This document shows positions 51,408-60,988 of a stretch of 64,000 nt of DNA, piece by piece. Both the position numbers and the translations under genes were made by a program. The stretch covers positions 62,001 to 126,000 of the forward strand of contig PXRP01000026.1 in assembly GCA_003021655.1 (NCBI GenBank), read 5' to 3'. Below the pieces are notes generated by a model. That model ran no database searches and was not told the origin of the DNA. It was given only the letters and a program-made list of their open reading frames with translations. How positions within the stretch are numbered: the first letter of the stretch is position 1; each line of letters begins with the position of its first letter. Source of the stretch: Halobacteriales archaeon QS_4_69_31 (lineage in GTDB: Archaea > Halobacteriota > Halobacteria > Halobacteriales > Haloarculaceae).

Positions 51408-53980
51408 CAGGACTGGGAGTTCCAGTCGAACAGCTCGGCTTCGACCTCGTTGTTGACCTTGCGGACCTGGGCTTCGACGTCGCCGTCGGCGGTCATGTCG
51501 GCCCGGCCGTGCTCGATGAGAGACCGGACCTCGGGGAACGGGCCCATCTGTGCGCCGTTGGTCGCGGGCGTGTCGGAAGACTCCTGGAACTGGTTGAACG
51601 CCGTGGCGTAGTGGGGGTTCTCGGCGAACCAGTCGTCACGTTCGAGCACGTCGACCGCGCCCTCACAGACCGGGAAGTAGCCGGTCTCGCGGTGCCAGCG
51701 GGCCTGCTGTTCGGGTTCGAGCAGCCACGTCAGGAACTCGCCGACCGCCGACTCGACGGCGGGGTCGAGGCCGTCCCCGACCCAGAGGGAGGCCCCGCCG
51801 ACGAGGACGCCGTTCCTGTCGTCCAGGACGGGGAGGTAGCCGGTCGCAAGGTCGAAGTCGGCGCCGGACTCGATGCCGCCCAGCGACGACGTCGACCCGA
51901 TGAGCATCGCCGCGCGCTCGTCGTGGAAGGCCTTTTTCGCCTTCCCGCGGGCCTTGATGCCGGTGTTGTGGTAGAGGTTGTCGGTCTCCATGCCGGTCCA
52001 CCACTCGAACAGGTCGACGCCGAACTCACTGTCGAGGTAGGCCTCGGTGGGCGTCCCGGCCCGGCCGTTCTGCTGGTCGACGAGCTCCTGGCCCGCCTCG
52101 GCGAACCACTGTTCGACGAACCACGAGTAGTTGGCAAAGGTGATCCCGTAGTTACAGACCCCCGCGTCGACGAGACGCCGGCTGGCCTCGCGCACCTCGG
52201 CGAACGTCGCGGGCGGGTCGTCCGGGTCGAGACCGGCGGCCGCGAACGCGTCGCGGTTGAGACAGAGGATCGGGTTCGAGGAGTTGAACGGCACCGACTG
52301 GAGCATCCCGTCGACGGTGTAGTAATCGGAGACGGAGTCGATGAGCGACCTGCGGGTCGCGGTCGGGAGGAGCGTCTCGGCGGGCGTGAACGCGCCGATC
52401 GTCCGGGCTTTCATGCCCCCGATCTCGTTGATCTGGGCGATGGCGGGCATCTCGTCGGTTCCGGCCGCGGCCATGACCTCGTCGAGGACGCCGTCGTAGC
52501 TCCCCATCGACGACAGCCGGAAGTGGACGCCGCCGTACTCGTCTTCGAACTCGTGTGCGAGGTCGTGTAGCAGGAGCGACTTGGCCCCGCCCATCGCGTG
52601 CCAGAAGTCGACGACGGTGTCGCTTTTCGCGACGGTGCGTTGCTGGCGCTCGCCGGTCGTGAACTGCGCGGAGGCCGTCCCGAGGCGGTCGGCCTGCTCG
52701 GAGATCGCCGCCACCTCCCGGGAGACGTCGGTGAGCGACTCGGTCTGGCTCTGGGCGGCGTCGGCCACGGTCTCGGCCTCGACGGTGGTCTCCTCGCTCA
52801 CCGCGCTGACCTCGTCGACCATCGAGACGACCGACTGGGTGGTCTGTGCCTGCTCGTCGACCGCGTCGTCGACCTCCTGGATGTTGACGTTGACCTCCTC
52901 GACCCGGTCGACGACGTCGTCCAGGTGGTCGATGGCCGTCTCGACCGCCTCGGCCGCCTCGGACACCACCGTCTGGGTCTCGTGCATGTCCTCGACGGTG
53001 GTGTCGGTCTGCTCGCGGACCTCGGCGACGGTGGATTTGATCTCGTTCGTCGCTCCCTTTGTCTCGGTCGCCAGGTTCTTGACCTCCTCGGCGACGACCG
53101 CGAACCCGCTGCCCGCCTCGCCCGCCCGCGCCGCCTCGATGTTGGCGTTCAGCGCGAGCATGTTCGTGTCGTCCGCGACCTCGGTGATGAACTCCGTGAT
53201 CTCCTCGATGTCGCCCATCAACTCGCTCAGCCGCTCGACCTGGTCGACCATCTCCGCGGTCTGTTCCTCCATCGATTCGAGGTCGTCGATGGCCTCGCTC
53301 GCCGCCTCCTGGGCGGCGTCCCCGCGGACGACCGACTCGTCGGTCGTCTGGGCCACCTCGGTCGCCGAGGCCGCTACCTCCTGGATCGTCGCGGAGATCG
53401 ACCGCATCTCGTCGCCGACCCTGTCGAGGTGCCCGTTTTGCTCGCTGGCCCCCTCGGCGATCTCGCCGACGGACTCGCTGACCCGCTCGCTCTCGTCCTC
53501 GACGGATTCGATCTCGTCGGTCACCTCGCTCGTCGACTCGTCGACCGCCGTGCTGAACTCGTCGACCTGCTTGAGGGTCGCGTTCCACTCGTCGAGCATC
53601 CGATTGTAACAGGAGACGAACTCGACGACCGCGTCGACGTCGGAGTTGACGTCCGCCCGCCGGGTCAGGTCCCCCGCCGCGTTGGCCTCGACGACCCCCT
53701 GGAGTTCGGCCAGCGACCCCTCCAGGTCGTACAGCCGGTGTTTCTGGTCGGCGACTGTCTCCTCTAACCCTCCGACTCGCTCCCTGGCGCGGTCCCGCTC
53801 GTTTTGCACTTCTCTGAACCTGGCCCGGAGCTCCGACTCCGGCAGGTCCGCCAGGTCCGACTCCGACGCCTCCGCCGGGTCCCCGAGAGACCCCGCGGGT
53901 TCGGCCCCGCTCGTTCCGCCATCCGCGGCCAGATCGCGGCTCGATTTGTGTCTATCGTCTGTCCGATCCCTCATCATCAT
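51407..53980 (-). CDS. soluble methyl-accepting transducer fused to a UgpB-like solute-binding domain
   Basis: An 857-residue protein with no signal peptide and no membrane helix. Order: acidic leader and coiled coil (1-95), HAMP-like segment [29 protein letters not shown] (about 98-130), long helical signalling domain (140-440) with hairpin tip [45 protein letters not shown]. From about 452 comes a complete family-1 solute-binding domain: [59 protein letters not shown] and [10 protein letters not shown], closest to UgpB. The binding domain is normally secreted; here it must be cytoplasmic. Start is one of three tandem ATGs. Probably feeds CheA with an internal metabolite signal. Confidence 0.9.
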   Translation of the reverse strand: MMMRDRTDDRHKSSRDLAADGGTSGAEPAGSLGDPAEASESDLADLPESELRARFREVQNERDRARERVGGLEETVADQKHRLYDLEGSLAELQGVVEANAAGDLTRRADVNSDVDAVVEFVSCYNRMLDEWNATLKQVDEFSTAVDESTSEVTDEIESVEDESERVSESVGEIAEGASEQNGHLDRVGDEMRSISATIQEVAASATEVAQTTDESVVRGDAAQEAASEAIDDLESMEEQTAEMVDQVERLSELMGDIEEITEFITEVADDTNMLALNANIEAARAGEAGSGFAVVAEEVKNLATETKGATNEIKSTVAEVREQTDTTVEDMHETQTVVSEAAEAVETAIDHLDDVVDRVEEVNVNIQEVDDAVDEQAQTTQSVVSMVDEVSAVSEETTVEAETVADAAQSQTESLTDVSREVAAISEQADRLGTASAQFTTGERQQRTVAKSDTVVDFWHAMGGAKSLLLHDLAHEFEDEYGGVHFRLSSMGSYDGVLDEVMAAAGTDEMPAIAQINEIGGMKARTIGAFTPAETLLPTATRRSLIDSVSDYYTVDGMLQSVPFNSSNPILCLNRDAFAAAGLDPDDPPATFAEVREASRRLVDAGVCNYGITFANYSWFVEQWFAEAGQELVDQQNGRAGTPTEAYLDSEFGVDLFEWWTGMETDNLYHNTGIKARGKAKKAFHDERAAMLIGSTSSLGGIESGADFDLATGYLPVLDDRNGVLVGGASLWVGDGLDPAVESAVGEFLTWLLEPEQQARWHRETGYFPVCEGAVDVLERDDWFAENPHYATAFNQFQESSDTPATNGAQMGPFPEVRSLIEHGRADMTADGDVEAQVRKVNNEVEAELFDWNSQS

Positions 53981-54181
53981 CCGGTATCGACTCTACAGCT
54001 ACTAATAGGCTAGACCGCAATTATCACTCCTGACATGCCGGGCCGCCCCTGTCAGTCCGGACGTACTGACTGCTGCCCGCCCCGGTGCGCCGGACGCGGC
54101 GTTCGATCCGGGGGATGGACGCGGCCGTCCGTCCCGACGCACTGGCCGCGGCCGTTCGGTCCGGGGGACGGCCTGTTCGTC

Positions 54182-54261
54182 ATACTGCCGGCTGTAAGTC
54201 TGTAAAGAAGTTCGCCACCTCGGGGTGGCGAATATCTTCACGAAGTTACAGCCGACAGTAT
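54182..54261. repeat. 80-bp palindromic element, copy 2
   Basis: Arms ATACTGCCGGCTGTAA (54182-54197) and TTACAGCCGACAGTAT (54246-54261, one change). The inner stem TTCGCCACC-TCGG-GGTGGCGAA is perfect here, unlike copy 1. The right edge again provides the first base of a minus-strand TGA stop (54261-54263), that of the HTH_10 regulator. Between it and the transducer start (53981-54181) I see only a short GTCAGT/ACTGAC inverted repeat and no gene. Confidence 0.93.
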
Positions 54262-57200
54262 CAGTCCCGGCCGCCGGCGTGGGGGTCGAACAGTTCCTCG
54301 AAGACTTTGCGCTGTGCGGCCCGGAGGTGCTGGTGGAAGGTGGGCCGGGAGATGTCCATCGACTCCGCGAGGTCGTCGCCGTCGGCCTCGCGGGGCCACT
54401 CGAAAAAGCCCCCGAGGTGGGCGGTCCGGACGGCGGTCTCCTGGCGGTCGGTGAACCGGTCGAAGACGGACTCGCGGAACGCCTGGCGGGTGTCGACCGG
54501 CCGCTCGTGTTCGTGGTAGCCCACGAGTTCGGTCCCCTCGTAGCGGTCGGCCACGAGGTCGAACACCTCGCGGGCCTCGGCCTCGTAGGGGAGTTCGAGC
54601 GTGTAGCGGACGACGCCCTCCTCGGCGGTGACCGCCTGCGTGACGGCGCCGTGGTCGGCCAGCAATTCGACGGGCGAGTCGGTCACCGTCGCCTCGAACA
54701 GCACCTCGCCGTCGTGGTCGGTGATGACCGTCGCCGCCGTGACCTGGTCGTCGCCGTCGAGGAACGCCCGGACGGTGTCGGCGTCGGTACCCGTCGCCGT
54801 GATGTACAGCCGGAGGCTCCCGTCGGCCTCGTGGACCGAGCCGGTGAGTTCGACGGTCGCGCCGGTCGCCGCCGAGAGGCGCCCGAACAGCAGGTCGTCG
54901 TCACGGACCGTACACTCCAGTTCGACGACGCGGTCGGCCGCGAGGATGCGCCCGCTCTCGATGGCGTTGATGGCGTTGGCGACCGCCCGGCCCAGCGCCC
55001 CGAGGACGACCTGTTCGCGCTCGGCGACCGCGTCGGATTCGCCCGCGTACACCATCAGGACGCCGTAGCTGGCGTCCCTGTAGACCAGCGGGACGGCGAC
55101 GACCGACCCCAGTCCCGCGTCGGCGGCCGCCGCGTGGACCGCCCCCGGCACCTCCCCGGGGTCGGTCACCACGCACAGTTGCTCCTCGTCGAGCGCGCGC
55201 ACGGCGGGGTCGCCGTCCTCGCGGGCCCGGACCCGGTCGACCGCGTGGTCAGCGACCGCGTCGGCGAGGGCGGGGACCTCACCCGCCCAGGCGGTCACGT
55301 CGAGGCGCTCGGCGGCCACGTCCGGGCGGGCGATCCACGCGAACTCGTAGGGGTCGGTGGCGACGAGCTGGTCGACGACCCCGCGTTCGAGTTCCTCGCG
55401 GGTCCCGCTCTGGACCAGCACCTCGACGGTGTTCTCGATGAGGCCGTTGATCCGGTCGACGAGCGTGTCGACGCGCTCGCGCGTCTCGCGGGTCTCCTGT
55501 TCGCGCTTGGCGCGGTTGGCCGCCGCCGCGCCCGTCGTCGCCAGCAACTCGATGGCGCGCCGGTCGACGTCGGAGAAGGCGTCGGGCTCGGTCGCGCCGA
55601 TGCTGATCGTCCCGTGGACGCCCATCGGCAGGTGGATCGCCGACTCGATGACGGCCCGCTCGCGGCCGTCGTCGAGCGCCGCCGTGTCCGCGACGACGAC
55701 GGGCTCGCCGTCGATGAACGCCTCGCCGGGGCCGCCCTCGTCGATCCCGTAGGTCGGGACGGTCCCGACGCGCTCCTCGACCGCGTCGGTCCAGCCGGCC
55801 GGGACGAGCTGTTCGTCCTCGCGGTCGAACAGGCGGACGACGCTCAACTCGAAGCCCAGCACCTCCTCGATGGCGCGGGCGACCAGCCCGGCGACCTCCT
55901 CGCGGTCGCGCGCCTGCATGAACGACCGCGAGGACTCGACCAGCTCCGAGAGCATCTCGCGGTGGGCCTGCTGTTCGGTGACGTCCCGGACGACGCCGAC
56001 GACGCCCCGCACCTCCCCGCCGGGGCCGTCCAGCCGCGTCATGCTGTCCTCGCAGGGGACCGGCCGGCCCCGCCGGCGCTGGACCCGCGACTCGACCGCG
56101 CGCTCGCTGGCCGCCCCCGAGAACAGCGCCTCCAGGGCCGCCGCCGTCTCCTCGTCGTCCCTGACGAACGAGAGGTGTTCGCCCAGCAACGTCTCGGCGT
56201 CGTAGCCGGTCAGCTCCGCCATCGCCGGGTTGACGTACTGGAACCGCCCCCCGGTGTCGACCTCGTAGACGCCGTCCTCGACCGAACTGACGATAGTCTC
56301 TAAGCGTTCGAGTTCCTCCTCGCGGTCGCGGCGCTCCAGTTCGTAGCTCACCCACTCGACGAGCAACTCGATGAACGTCGTCTCGCTGTCGGTGAACGGC
56401 CGGTCGCGCCCCTCGGTGTCGGCGAAACAGAGCGTCCCGTACCGCCGGTCGCCGACGCGTAACGTCCCGCCGAGGTAACACTCCAGCCCGAACTCCTCGT
56501 GGGCGGGGTCGTCGGCCCACCCCTGGTCGCTCGCGCGCTCGACCGCGAGCACGCCGTCGGCCTCGATGGTCCGCCGACAGTAGGTCATCGACAGCGGCAC
56601 CGTCGTCCCCTCGGTGAGCGCCCCGGCCGCGTCGTCGGCCGCGACGACGGTCTGTTTGTCGCCGTCGATCCGCGTCAGGTACGCCGCCGGCAGGTCCAGG
56701 CGCTCCCGGCCCACCGCGAGCGCGCGCCCCAGCTTCTCGTCGAAGCTCAGCGTCCGGTCGGAGGCCAGCCGCTGGAGCGCGCGCAACGCCCGCTCGTTGT
56801 GCTCGCGCTCGTCGCTGGCCCGCCGCTCGGCGGTGACGTCCTGCGCGATGCCGACGACGCCCGCCACCTCGCCGTCGGGTCTGAACGGGTACATCGTCGT
56901 CCGGACGACCTGCCGGTCGTCCCCGCTGCCGACGACGCGCTCGACCGTCCGCGAGGACCCCGTCTCCATGACCACCCGGTCGTCGCTCCGGACCGCCGCT
57001 GCGACCTCCGGGTCGAACACCTCCTCGTCGGTCTTCCCGACGACCCGCTCGCGGTCGACGCCGAACAGCGCCGCCGCCGCGTCGTTGACGTACTCGTAGC
57101 CCCCGTCGCTTCCCTTCAGGAAAACCGGCTCGTCGAGGTGGTCGACGACCGTCCCGAACGAGTACTCGACCGCCCGGCCGTCGCCCGTGACCGACTGCCC

Positions 57201-57392
57201 GCCGTCCCCGACCGGCCGTCCGCCGTCCGTGACCGGCCGTCCGCCGTCCGTGACCGGTCGTCTGTCCCCCGGGACCCGGCGGTGGTCCCGCGGGCTGTCG
57301 CCCTCGTCGCCGGACGTGACGGTTCGTTCGCGCACGTGTCGCCCCCGCGGGTGGCCGCCCTCCCCCGGGGCGACCGACCGTCTCCCTTCCAT
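54261..57392 (-). CDS. Bat-type multidomain regulator (PAS-GAF-PAS-GAF-GAF-HTH_10)
   Basis: A 1043-residue cytoplasmic sensor-regulator. Residues about 80-195 are a PAS domain (VVDHLDEPVFLKGSDGGYEYVN), 200-365 GAF, 370-490 PAS (VSSVEDGVYEVDTGGRFQYVN), 495-655 and 680-830 GAF. A BOAT-like region follows, then the bacterio-opsin-activator HTH_10, LTDRQ-type FTDRQETAVRTAHLGGFFEWPREADGDDLAESMDISRPTFHQHLRAAQRKVF. Start ATG 57390-57392 is set by a TTTAAG box about 28 bases upstream. The leader contains a 21-bp repeat (RPVTDGG units, about 57210-57265). No kinase or receiver: ligand or redox sensing is linked directly to transcription. Confidence 0.9.
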   Translation of the reverse strand: MEGRRSVAPGEGGHPRGRHVRERTVTSGDEGDSPRDHRRVPGDRRPVTDGGRPVTDGGRPVGDGGQSVTGDGRAVEYSFGTVVDHLDEPVFLKGSDGGYEYVNDAAAALFGVDRERVVGKTDEEVFDPEVAAAVRSDDRVVMETGSSRTVERVVGSGDDRQVVRTTMYPFRPDGEVAGVVGIAQDVTAERRASDEREHNERALRALQRLASDRTLSFDEKLGRALAVGRERLDLPAAYLTRIDGDKQTVVAADDAAGALTEGTTVPLSMTYCRRTIEADGVLAVERASDQGWADDPAHEEFGLECYLGGTLRVGDRRYGTLCFADTEGRDRPFTDSETTFIELLVEWVSYELERRDREEELERLETIVSSVEDGVYEVDTGGRFQYVNPAMAELTGYDAETLLGEHLSFVRDDEETAAALEALFSGAASERAVESRVQRRRGRPVPCEDSMTRLDGPGGEVRGVVGVVRDVTEQQAHREMLSELVESSRSFMQARDREEVAGLVARAIEEVLGFELSVVRLFDREDEQLVPAGWTDAVEERVGTVPTYGIDEGGPGEAFIDGEPVVVADTAALDDGRERAVIESAIHLPMGVHGTISIGATEPDAFSDVDRRAIELLATTGAAAANRAKREQETRETRERVDTLVDRINGLIENTVEVLVQSGTREELERGVVDQLVATDPYEFAWIARPDVAAERLDVTAWAGEVPALADAVADHAVDRVRAREDGDPAVRALDEEQLCVVTDPGEVPGAVHAAAADAGLGSVVAVPLVYRDASYGVLMVYAGESDAVAEREQVVLGALGRAVANAINAIESGRILAADRVVELECTVRDDDLLFGRLSAATGATVELTGSVHEADGSLRLYITATGTDADTVRAFLDGDDQVTAATVITDHDGEVLFEATVTDSPVELLADHGAVTQAVTAEEGVVRYTLELPYEAEAREVFDLVADRYEGTELVGYHEHERPVDTRQAFRESVFDRFTDRQETAVRTAHLGGFFEWPREADGDDLAESMDISRPTFHQHLRAAQRKVFEELFDPHAGGRD

Positions 57393-57506
57393 TGGACCGG
57401 CGTTGCGGCCGGAGGGGCTTAAACCCAACACCAGGCGTCCGCCCGACACCCCGTCGCCGGGGTACGGACCCGCCTACTGATGTGTCCGGGCGACGTGACA
57501 GCCAGT

Positions 57507-57902
57507 ATGGACGACCGGCGGGGGGCCGACCCACTCGGGACCGAGTCGCGGCGAACCGACGCACAGGACGGAGACGCGCGGAGAACAGGCGCGACAGAAT
57601 CCAGGGGACGGAACGGGGACTCGGGGGGGTCGGGTCTCAGTCGGCGCGCGGCGCTGGGGCGGCTCGGCGCCCTCGGCGGGCTGGCGGTGGCCGGCTGTTC
57701 GACGCCCGTCTCGGCCGTCCGCGCTGGCCGGTGGAAGATCCACCGCTTCTACGAGGGCCGCCGGGAACTGTACGACCTCCGGACCGACGTCGGCGAGAGC
57801 GACAACCGCGCCGCCGACCGCCCGGCGGTCCGCGACCGCTTGTCCGACCGCCGCTCCTCGTGGATCGAGGAGACCGGCGCGCAACTCCCGGAACCGAACT
57901 GA
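57507..57902 (+). pseudogene. sulfatase relic: Tat signal joined to the enzyme's last 60 residues
   Basis: A 131-residue frame. MDDRRGADP to GLSRRAALGRLGALGGLAVAGC is a polar leader plus Tat/lipobox-like signal. Directly after come AVRAGRWKIHRFYEGRRELYDLRTDVGESDNRA and WIEETGAQLPEPN, the closing segment of arylsulfatase/choline-sulfatase proteins (xWKxIRFYEDxxxELYDLxxDxGExxN, GAxLPxPN). The roughly 400-residue catalytic centre, including the C/S-x-P-x-R site, is absent. An in-frame internal deletion is the simplest reading. It could still be translated, but not as an active sulfatase. Confidence 0.68.
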
Positions 57903-57975
57903 GGGGACTCCCCTCGACCGGTATCACGTCATGGGGGCCGGAACGCCCATGTCGGCGGGCGTGCTACAGGATGGC

Positions 57976-58332
57976 ATGGCCGAGACGGACACGGAGGGAA
58001 CGGACGCCGACGCGGCGGTCGCGACGCGAGTCCTGCTCTCGTTCCCGGCGGACATCGGGTGGCACGGGCGCAACAGGCTGGAGGCCGACTACTACAGGGG
58101 GTGGCTCCGGAAGACCCACGACCGCGCGAGCGAGGGCGACGAGTGGGACGAGTTCACCGACGTCGGCTGCTGTGGCAGCCGGATGGACCTGCCGCTCCGG
58201 GTCGAGGCCGTCGAGGGCGGCGCCCGTATCGGCCCCGAGACGACCATCGAGTACACCGAACGCGAGGCCTGTGGCGTGAATCCCGGCTGGTCGGTCCAGT
58301 ACGACGAACCCGAGCCCGTGGACAGGGGCTGA
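57976..58332 (+). CDS. haloarchaeal hypothetical protein with CC motif
   Basis: A 118-residue acidic protein from MAETDTEGTDADAAVATRVLLSFPADIGWHGRNRLEADYYRGWL; earlier in-frame starts at 57931 and 57949 are possible. FTDVGCCGSRMDLPLRVEAVEGGARIGPETTIEYTEREACGVNPGW has three cysteines and alternating beta strands. The pattern looks like a small conserved haloarchaeal family, but I know no function. It follows the sulfatase relic in the same direction. No signal or membrane segment. Confidence 0.6.
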   Translation: MAETDTEGTDADAAVATRVLLSFPADIGWHGRNRLEADYYRGWLRKTHDRASEGDEWDEFTDVGCCGSRMDLPLRVEAVEGGARIGPETTIEYTEREACGVNPGWSVQYDEPEPVDRG

Positions 58333-58363
58333 CCCCGCAGACCGCCGGACGCCGGGAATACCA

Positions 58364-58676
58364 TCAGGGCTCGCCGGCCTCGCGGTCGACGGTGACGCCG
58401 CGCGCGGCCAGCGCGGCCAGGGCGTGCGGGACGTCGCAGTCGCCGACCACGTCGAAGACGGTGAGCGACTCGTCGAACGGCGCGGTTCGGCTCCTCGCCC
58501 GCTCGTAGAAGCGAGCGGGCCCGGTCGCGGTGGGCATCGGCGTCGGCCCGGGACTCGACGTCGGCCAGGGGCCCGTCGCCGCCCCTGAGTCGCGACTCCG
58601 CGCGACTGAGAACGTACCGCGACAGCTGGTCCTCGACGTCGTAATACCCGTCGACTGCGCCGTCGAACCCGTCCAT
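58364..58676 (-). pseudogene. frameshifted small haloarchaeal gene
   Basis: The N-terminal half, MDGFDGAVDGYYDVEDQLSRYVLSRAESRLRGG to ADAHRDRAR, begins at ATG 58674-58676. The C-terminal half continues in another frame as ARFYERARSRTAPFDESLTVFDVVGDCDVPHALAALAARGVTVDREAGEP and stops at 58364. Both halves are acidic and protein-like, and the switch falls in CCCGCTCG-ctt-cta-CGAGCGGG (about 58498-58520), a perfect 8-bp inverted repeat. Alternatively, the second half is its own gene from ATG 58537. A sequencing error in the palindrome is also possible. Function unknown. Confidence 0.5.
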
Positions 58677-58826
58677 GCTACCCGGCAGGAAACCCGTCAG
58701 ACACAAAAGGATTCGTCGGCCGTCTCACGGAGCCATAGTCGGGACGAACGCCCCGCCCCCGCTGTTGGTGCCGGGGCCCGCGGCCGGTCCGAACGGCTCA
58801 AATACCGGTAGCCCCCAGAGACGACT

Positions 58827-60896
58827 GTGTCACAGCAGGTCGGGCAGGTCGACACCCTGTTCTGTCACGCCGAGGGCGAGGACGTCCGTGTCGCGGCCGT
58901 CCGGGACGGACAGCGACGGCTCCACGCGGTCCTGGAACTCAAAGAAACCGACGCGGGGCCCCGGCCCGCCCGCCTGCGCGTCAAGCAGGGGACAGACGAA
59001 CAGCCCCGTCCCCCGGACCTGTTCGTCGAACTCGCGCGGTCGGCCGCGCGGATCCGCATCTCCCAGCAGACCCCGCGGCGGATGCGCGACCGGCTCCGCG
59101 AGATGCTCGACGCCTACCAGCTCGAGGCGAAGGTCGTCCGGACCTGCCGGTTCTGTGCCGGCGAGGGCCGGTACTCCCCGATCACCTCGGAGACGGCCAT
59201 CGCGGCCGACGACGAACACATCTGTCCCGACTGCGCGAAGGCCGAACTCGACCGGGAACTGGCCTACCAGGGTGAGATGACCGGCAGCGCCCGGGACCGG
59301 CTCTACGACCTCCTGCTGGAGGTCCAGGACCTCGAACGGATCACCAACCTCCTGAAGGGCGACCTGGACCCGGACCTGACGAAGTTCGACGAGATCTCGG
59401 CCACCGTCGACGAGGTCGACCCCGTGCGCGTGGACTCGCTGACCCTCCACCCCGGGATCCAGTCCCACCTCGAATCGCGGTTCGACGAGCTGTTGCCCGT
59501 CCAGAGCCTCGCTGTCGAGCACGGCGCGACCGAGGGCCGCGACCAGCTCGTCGTCAGCGCCACCGCGACCGGCAAGACGCTCATCGGCGAGATGGCCGGC
59601 CTCGACCGCGCCCTCAACGGCAAGGGGAAGCTGCTCTTTCTCGTCCCGCTGGTCGCGCTGGCCAACCAGAAGTACGAGGCCTTCCAGGAGCGGTACGGCG
59701 ACATCGTCGACGTCTCCCTGCGCGTGGGCGCCAGCCGCATCACCGACGACGGCGACCGGTTCGACCCCGGCGCCGACGTCATCGTCGGTACCTACGAAGG
59801 CATCGACCACGCGCTCCGGACGGGCAAGGACCTCGGGAACGTCGGGACGGTCGTCATCGACGAGGTCCACACCCTCGGCGAGGACGAGCGCGGCCACCGC
59901 CTCGACGGGCTCATCTCGCGGCTGAAGTACTACTGCGAGCGCGGGACGACGGCGTCGTCCCGGAGCAAGCGGGCGGGCGGAGCCGGCGACACCCAGTGGG
60001 TCTACCTCTCGGCGACGGTCGGCAACCCCGGCCAGCTGGCCGACCAGCTCGGCGCGCAACTCATCGAGTTCGAGGAGCGGCCGGTCCCCATCGAGCGCCA
60101 CGTCACCTTCGCGGACGCCCGCGAGAAGGTCCGCATCGAGAACAAACTGGTCAGGCGGGCCTTCGACACGAAATCGTCGAAGGGCTACCGGGGCCAGACG
60201 ATCGTCTTCACCAACTCCCGGCGGCGCTGTCACGAGATCTCCCGCAAGTTAGCGTACGACTCGGCGCCGTACCACGCCGGGCTAGACCACAAGCGGCGCA
60301 AGCGCGTCGAGGGGCAATTCGCCGACCAGGAGCTGGCGGCCGTGGTGACGACGGCGGCGCTGGCCGCGGGCGTCGACTTCCCGGCCTCGCAGGTCGTGTT
60401 CGACTCGCTGGCGATGGGCATCGAGTGGCTCACCGTCCAGGAGTTCCACCAGATGCTCGGCCGCGCCGGCCGCCCGGACTACCACGACAAGGGTCGGGTG
60501 TACGTCCTCGTCGAACCCGACGGCGTCTACCATTCGAGTCAGGAGATGACCGAGGACGAGGTGGCGTTCAAACTCCTCAAGGGGGAGATGGAGCACGTCG
60601 TCACCCGCTACGACGAGGGGGCGGCCGTCGAGGAGACGCTGGCCAACGTCGTCGTCGGCGGGAAAGCCGCCAAGCGCCTCAACGAGCGGATGGTCGGCGA
60701 GGCGCCCACCAAGCACGCCCTCGGCAAACTGCTGGAGTACGGGTTCATCGACGGGCTGGAGCCGACGCCGCTGGGCCGGGCGGTGACCCGCCACTTCCTC
60801 TCGCCCGACGAGGCCTTCCTCATGCTCGACGGGGTCCGCGCGGGCCGGGACCCCTACGACATCGTCGCGGACATGGAGTTGCGCGACGAGAAGTAG
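58827..60896 (+). CDS. Ski2-like DEAD/DEAH helicase of the DUF5814 type
   Basis: A 689-residue superfamily 2 helicase. The N-terminal domain of about 200 residues includes a zinc ribbon (CRFCAGEG and CPDCAK, residues about 111-140). Helicase motifs: SATATGKTLIGEMAG (I), VIDEVHTLG (II), YLSATVGNPGQLADQL (III), VFTNSRRRCHEI (IV) and QMLGRAGRPDYHDKGRVYV (VI). The C-terminus is a Ski2-type helical region. Start is GTG 58827, with TCAAATACC about 25-30 bases upstream. Probably RNA or DNA remodelling in repair or turnover; substrate not determined. Confidence 0.9.
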   Translation: MSQQVGQVDTLFCHAEGEDVRVAAVRDGQRRLHAVLELKETDAGPRPARLRVKQGTDEQPRPPDLFVELARSAARIRISQQTPRRMRDRLREMLDAYQLEAKVVRTCRFCAGEGRYSPITSETAIAADDEHICPDCAKAELDRELAYQGEMTGSARDRLYDLLLEVQDLERITNLLKGDLDPDLTKFDEISATVDEVDPVRVDSLTLHPGIQSHLESRFDELLPVQSLAVEHGATEGRDQLVVSATATGKTLIGEMAGLDRALNGKGKLLFLVPLVALANQKYEAFQERYGDIVDVSLRVGASRITDDGDRFDPGADVIVGTYEGIDHALRTGKDLGNVGTVVIDEVHTLGEDERGHRLDGLISRLKYYCERGTTASSRSKRAGGAGDTQWVYLSATVGNPGQLADQLGAQLIEFEERPVPIERHVTFADAREKVRIENKLVRRAFDTKSSKGYRGQTIVFTNSRRRCHEISRKLAYDSAPYHAGLDHKRRKRVEGQFADQELAAVVTTAALAAGVDFPASQVVFDSLAMGIEWLTVQEFHQMLGRAGRPDYHDKGRVYVLVEPDGVYHSSQEMTEDEVAFKLLKGEMEHVVTRYDEGAAVEETLANVVVGGKAAKRLNERMVGEAPTKHALGKLLEYGFIDGLEPTPLGRAVTRHFLSPDEAFLMLDGVRAGRDPYDIVADMELRDEK

Positions 60897-60988
60897 CGCG
60901 GGCCGGACGCCCGCGTGACCTGCCCGAACGTGACGCTGACGTCCGGTCACGAAACGTTAAGGGTCGTGAACCGGAGACGTCTGGACGC

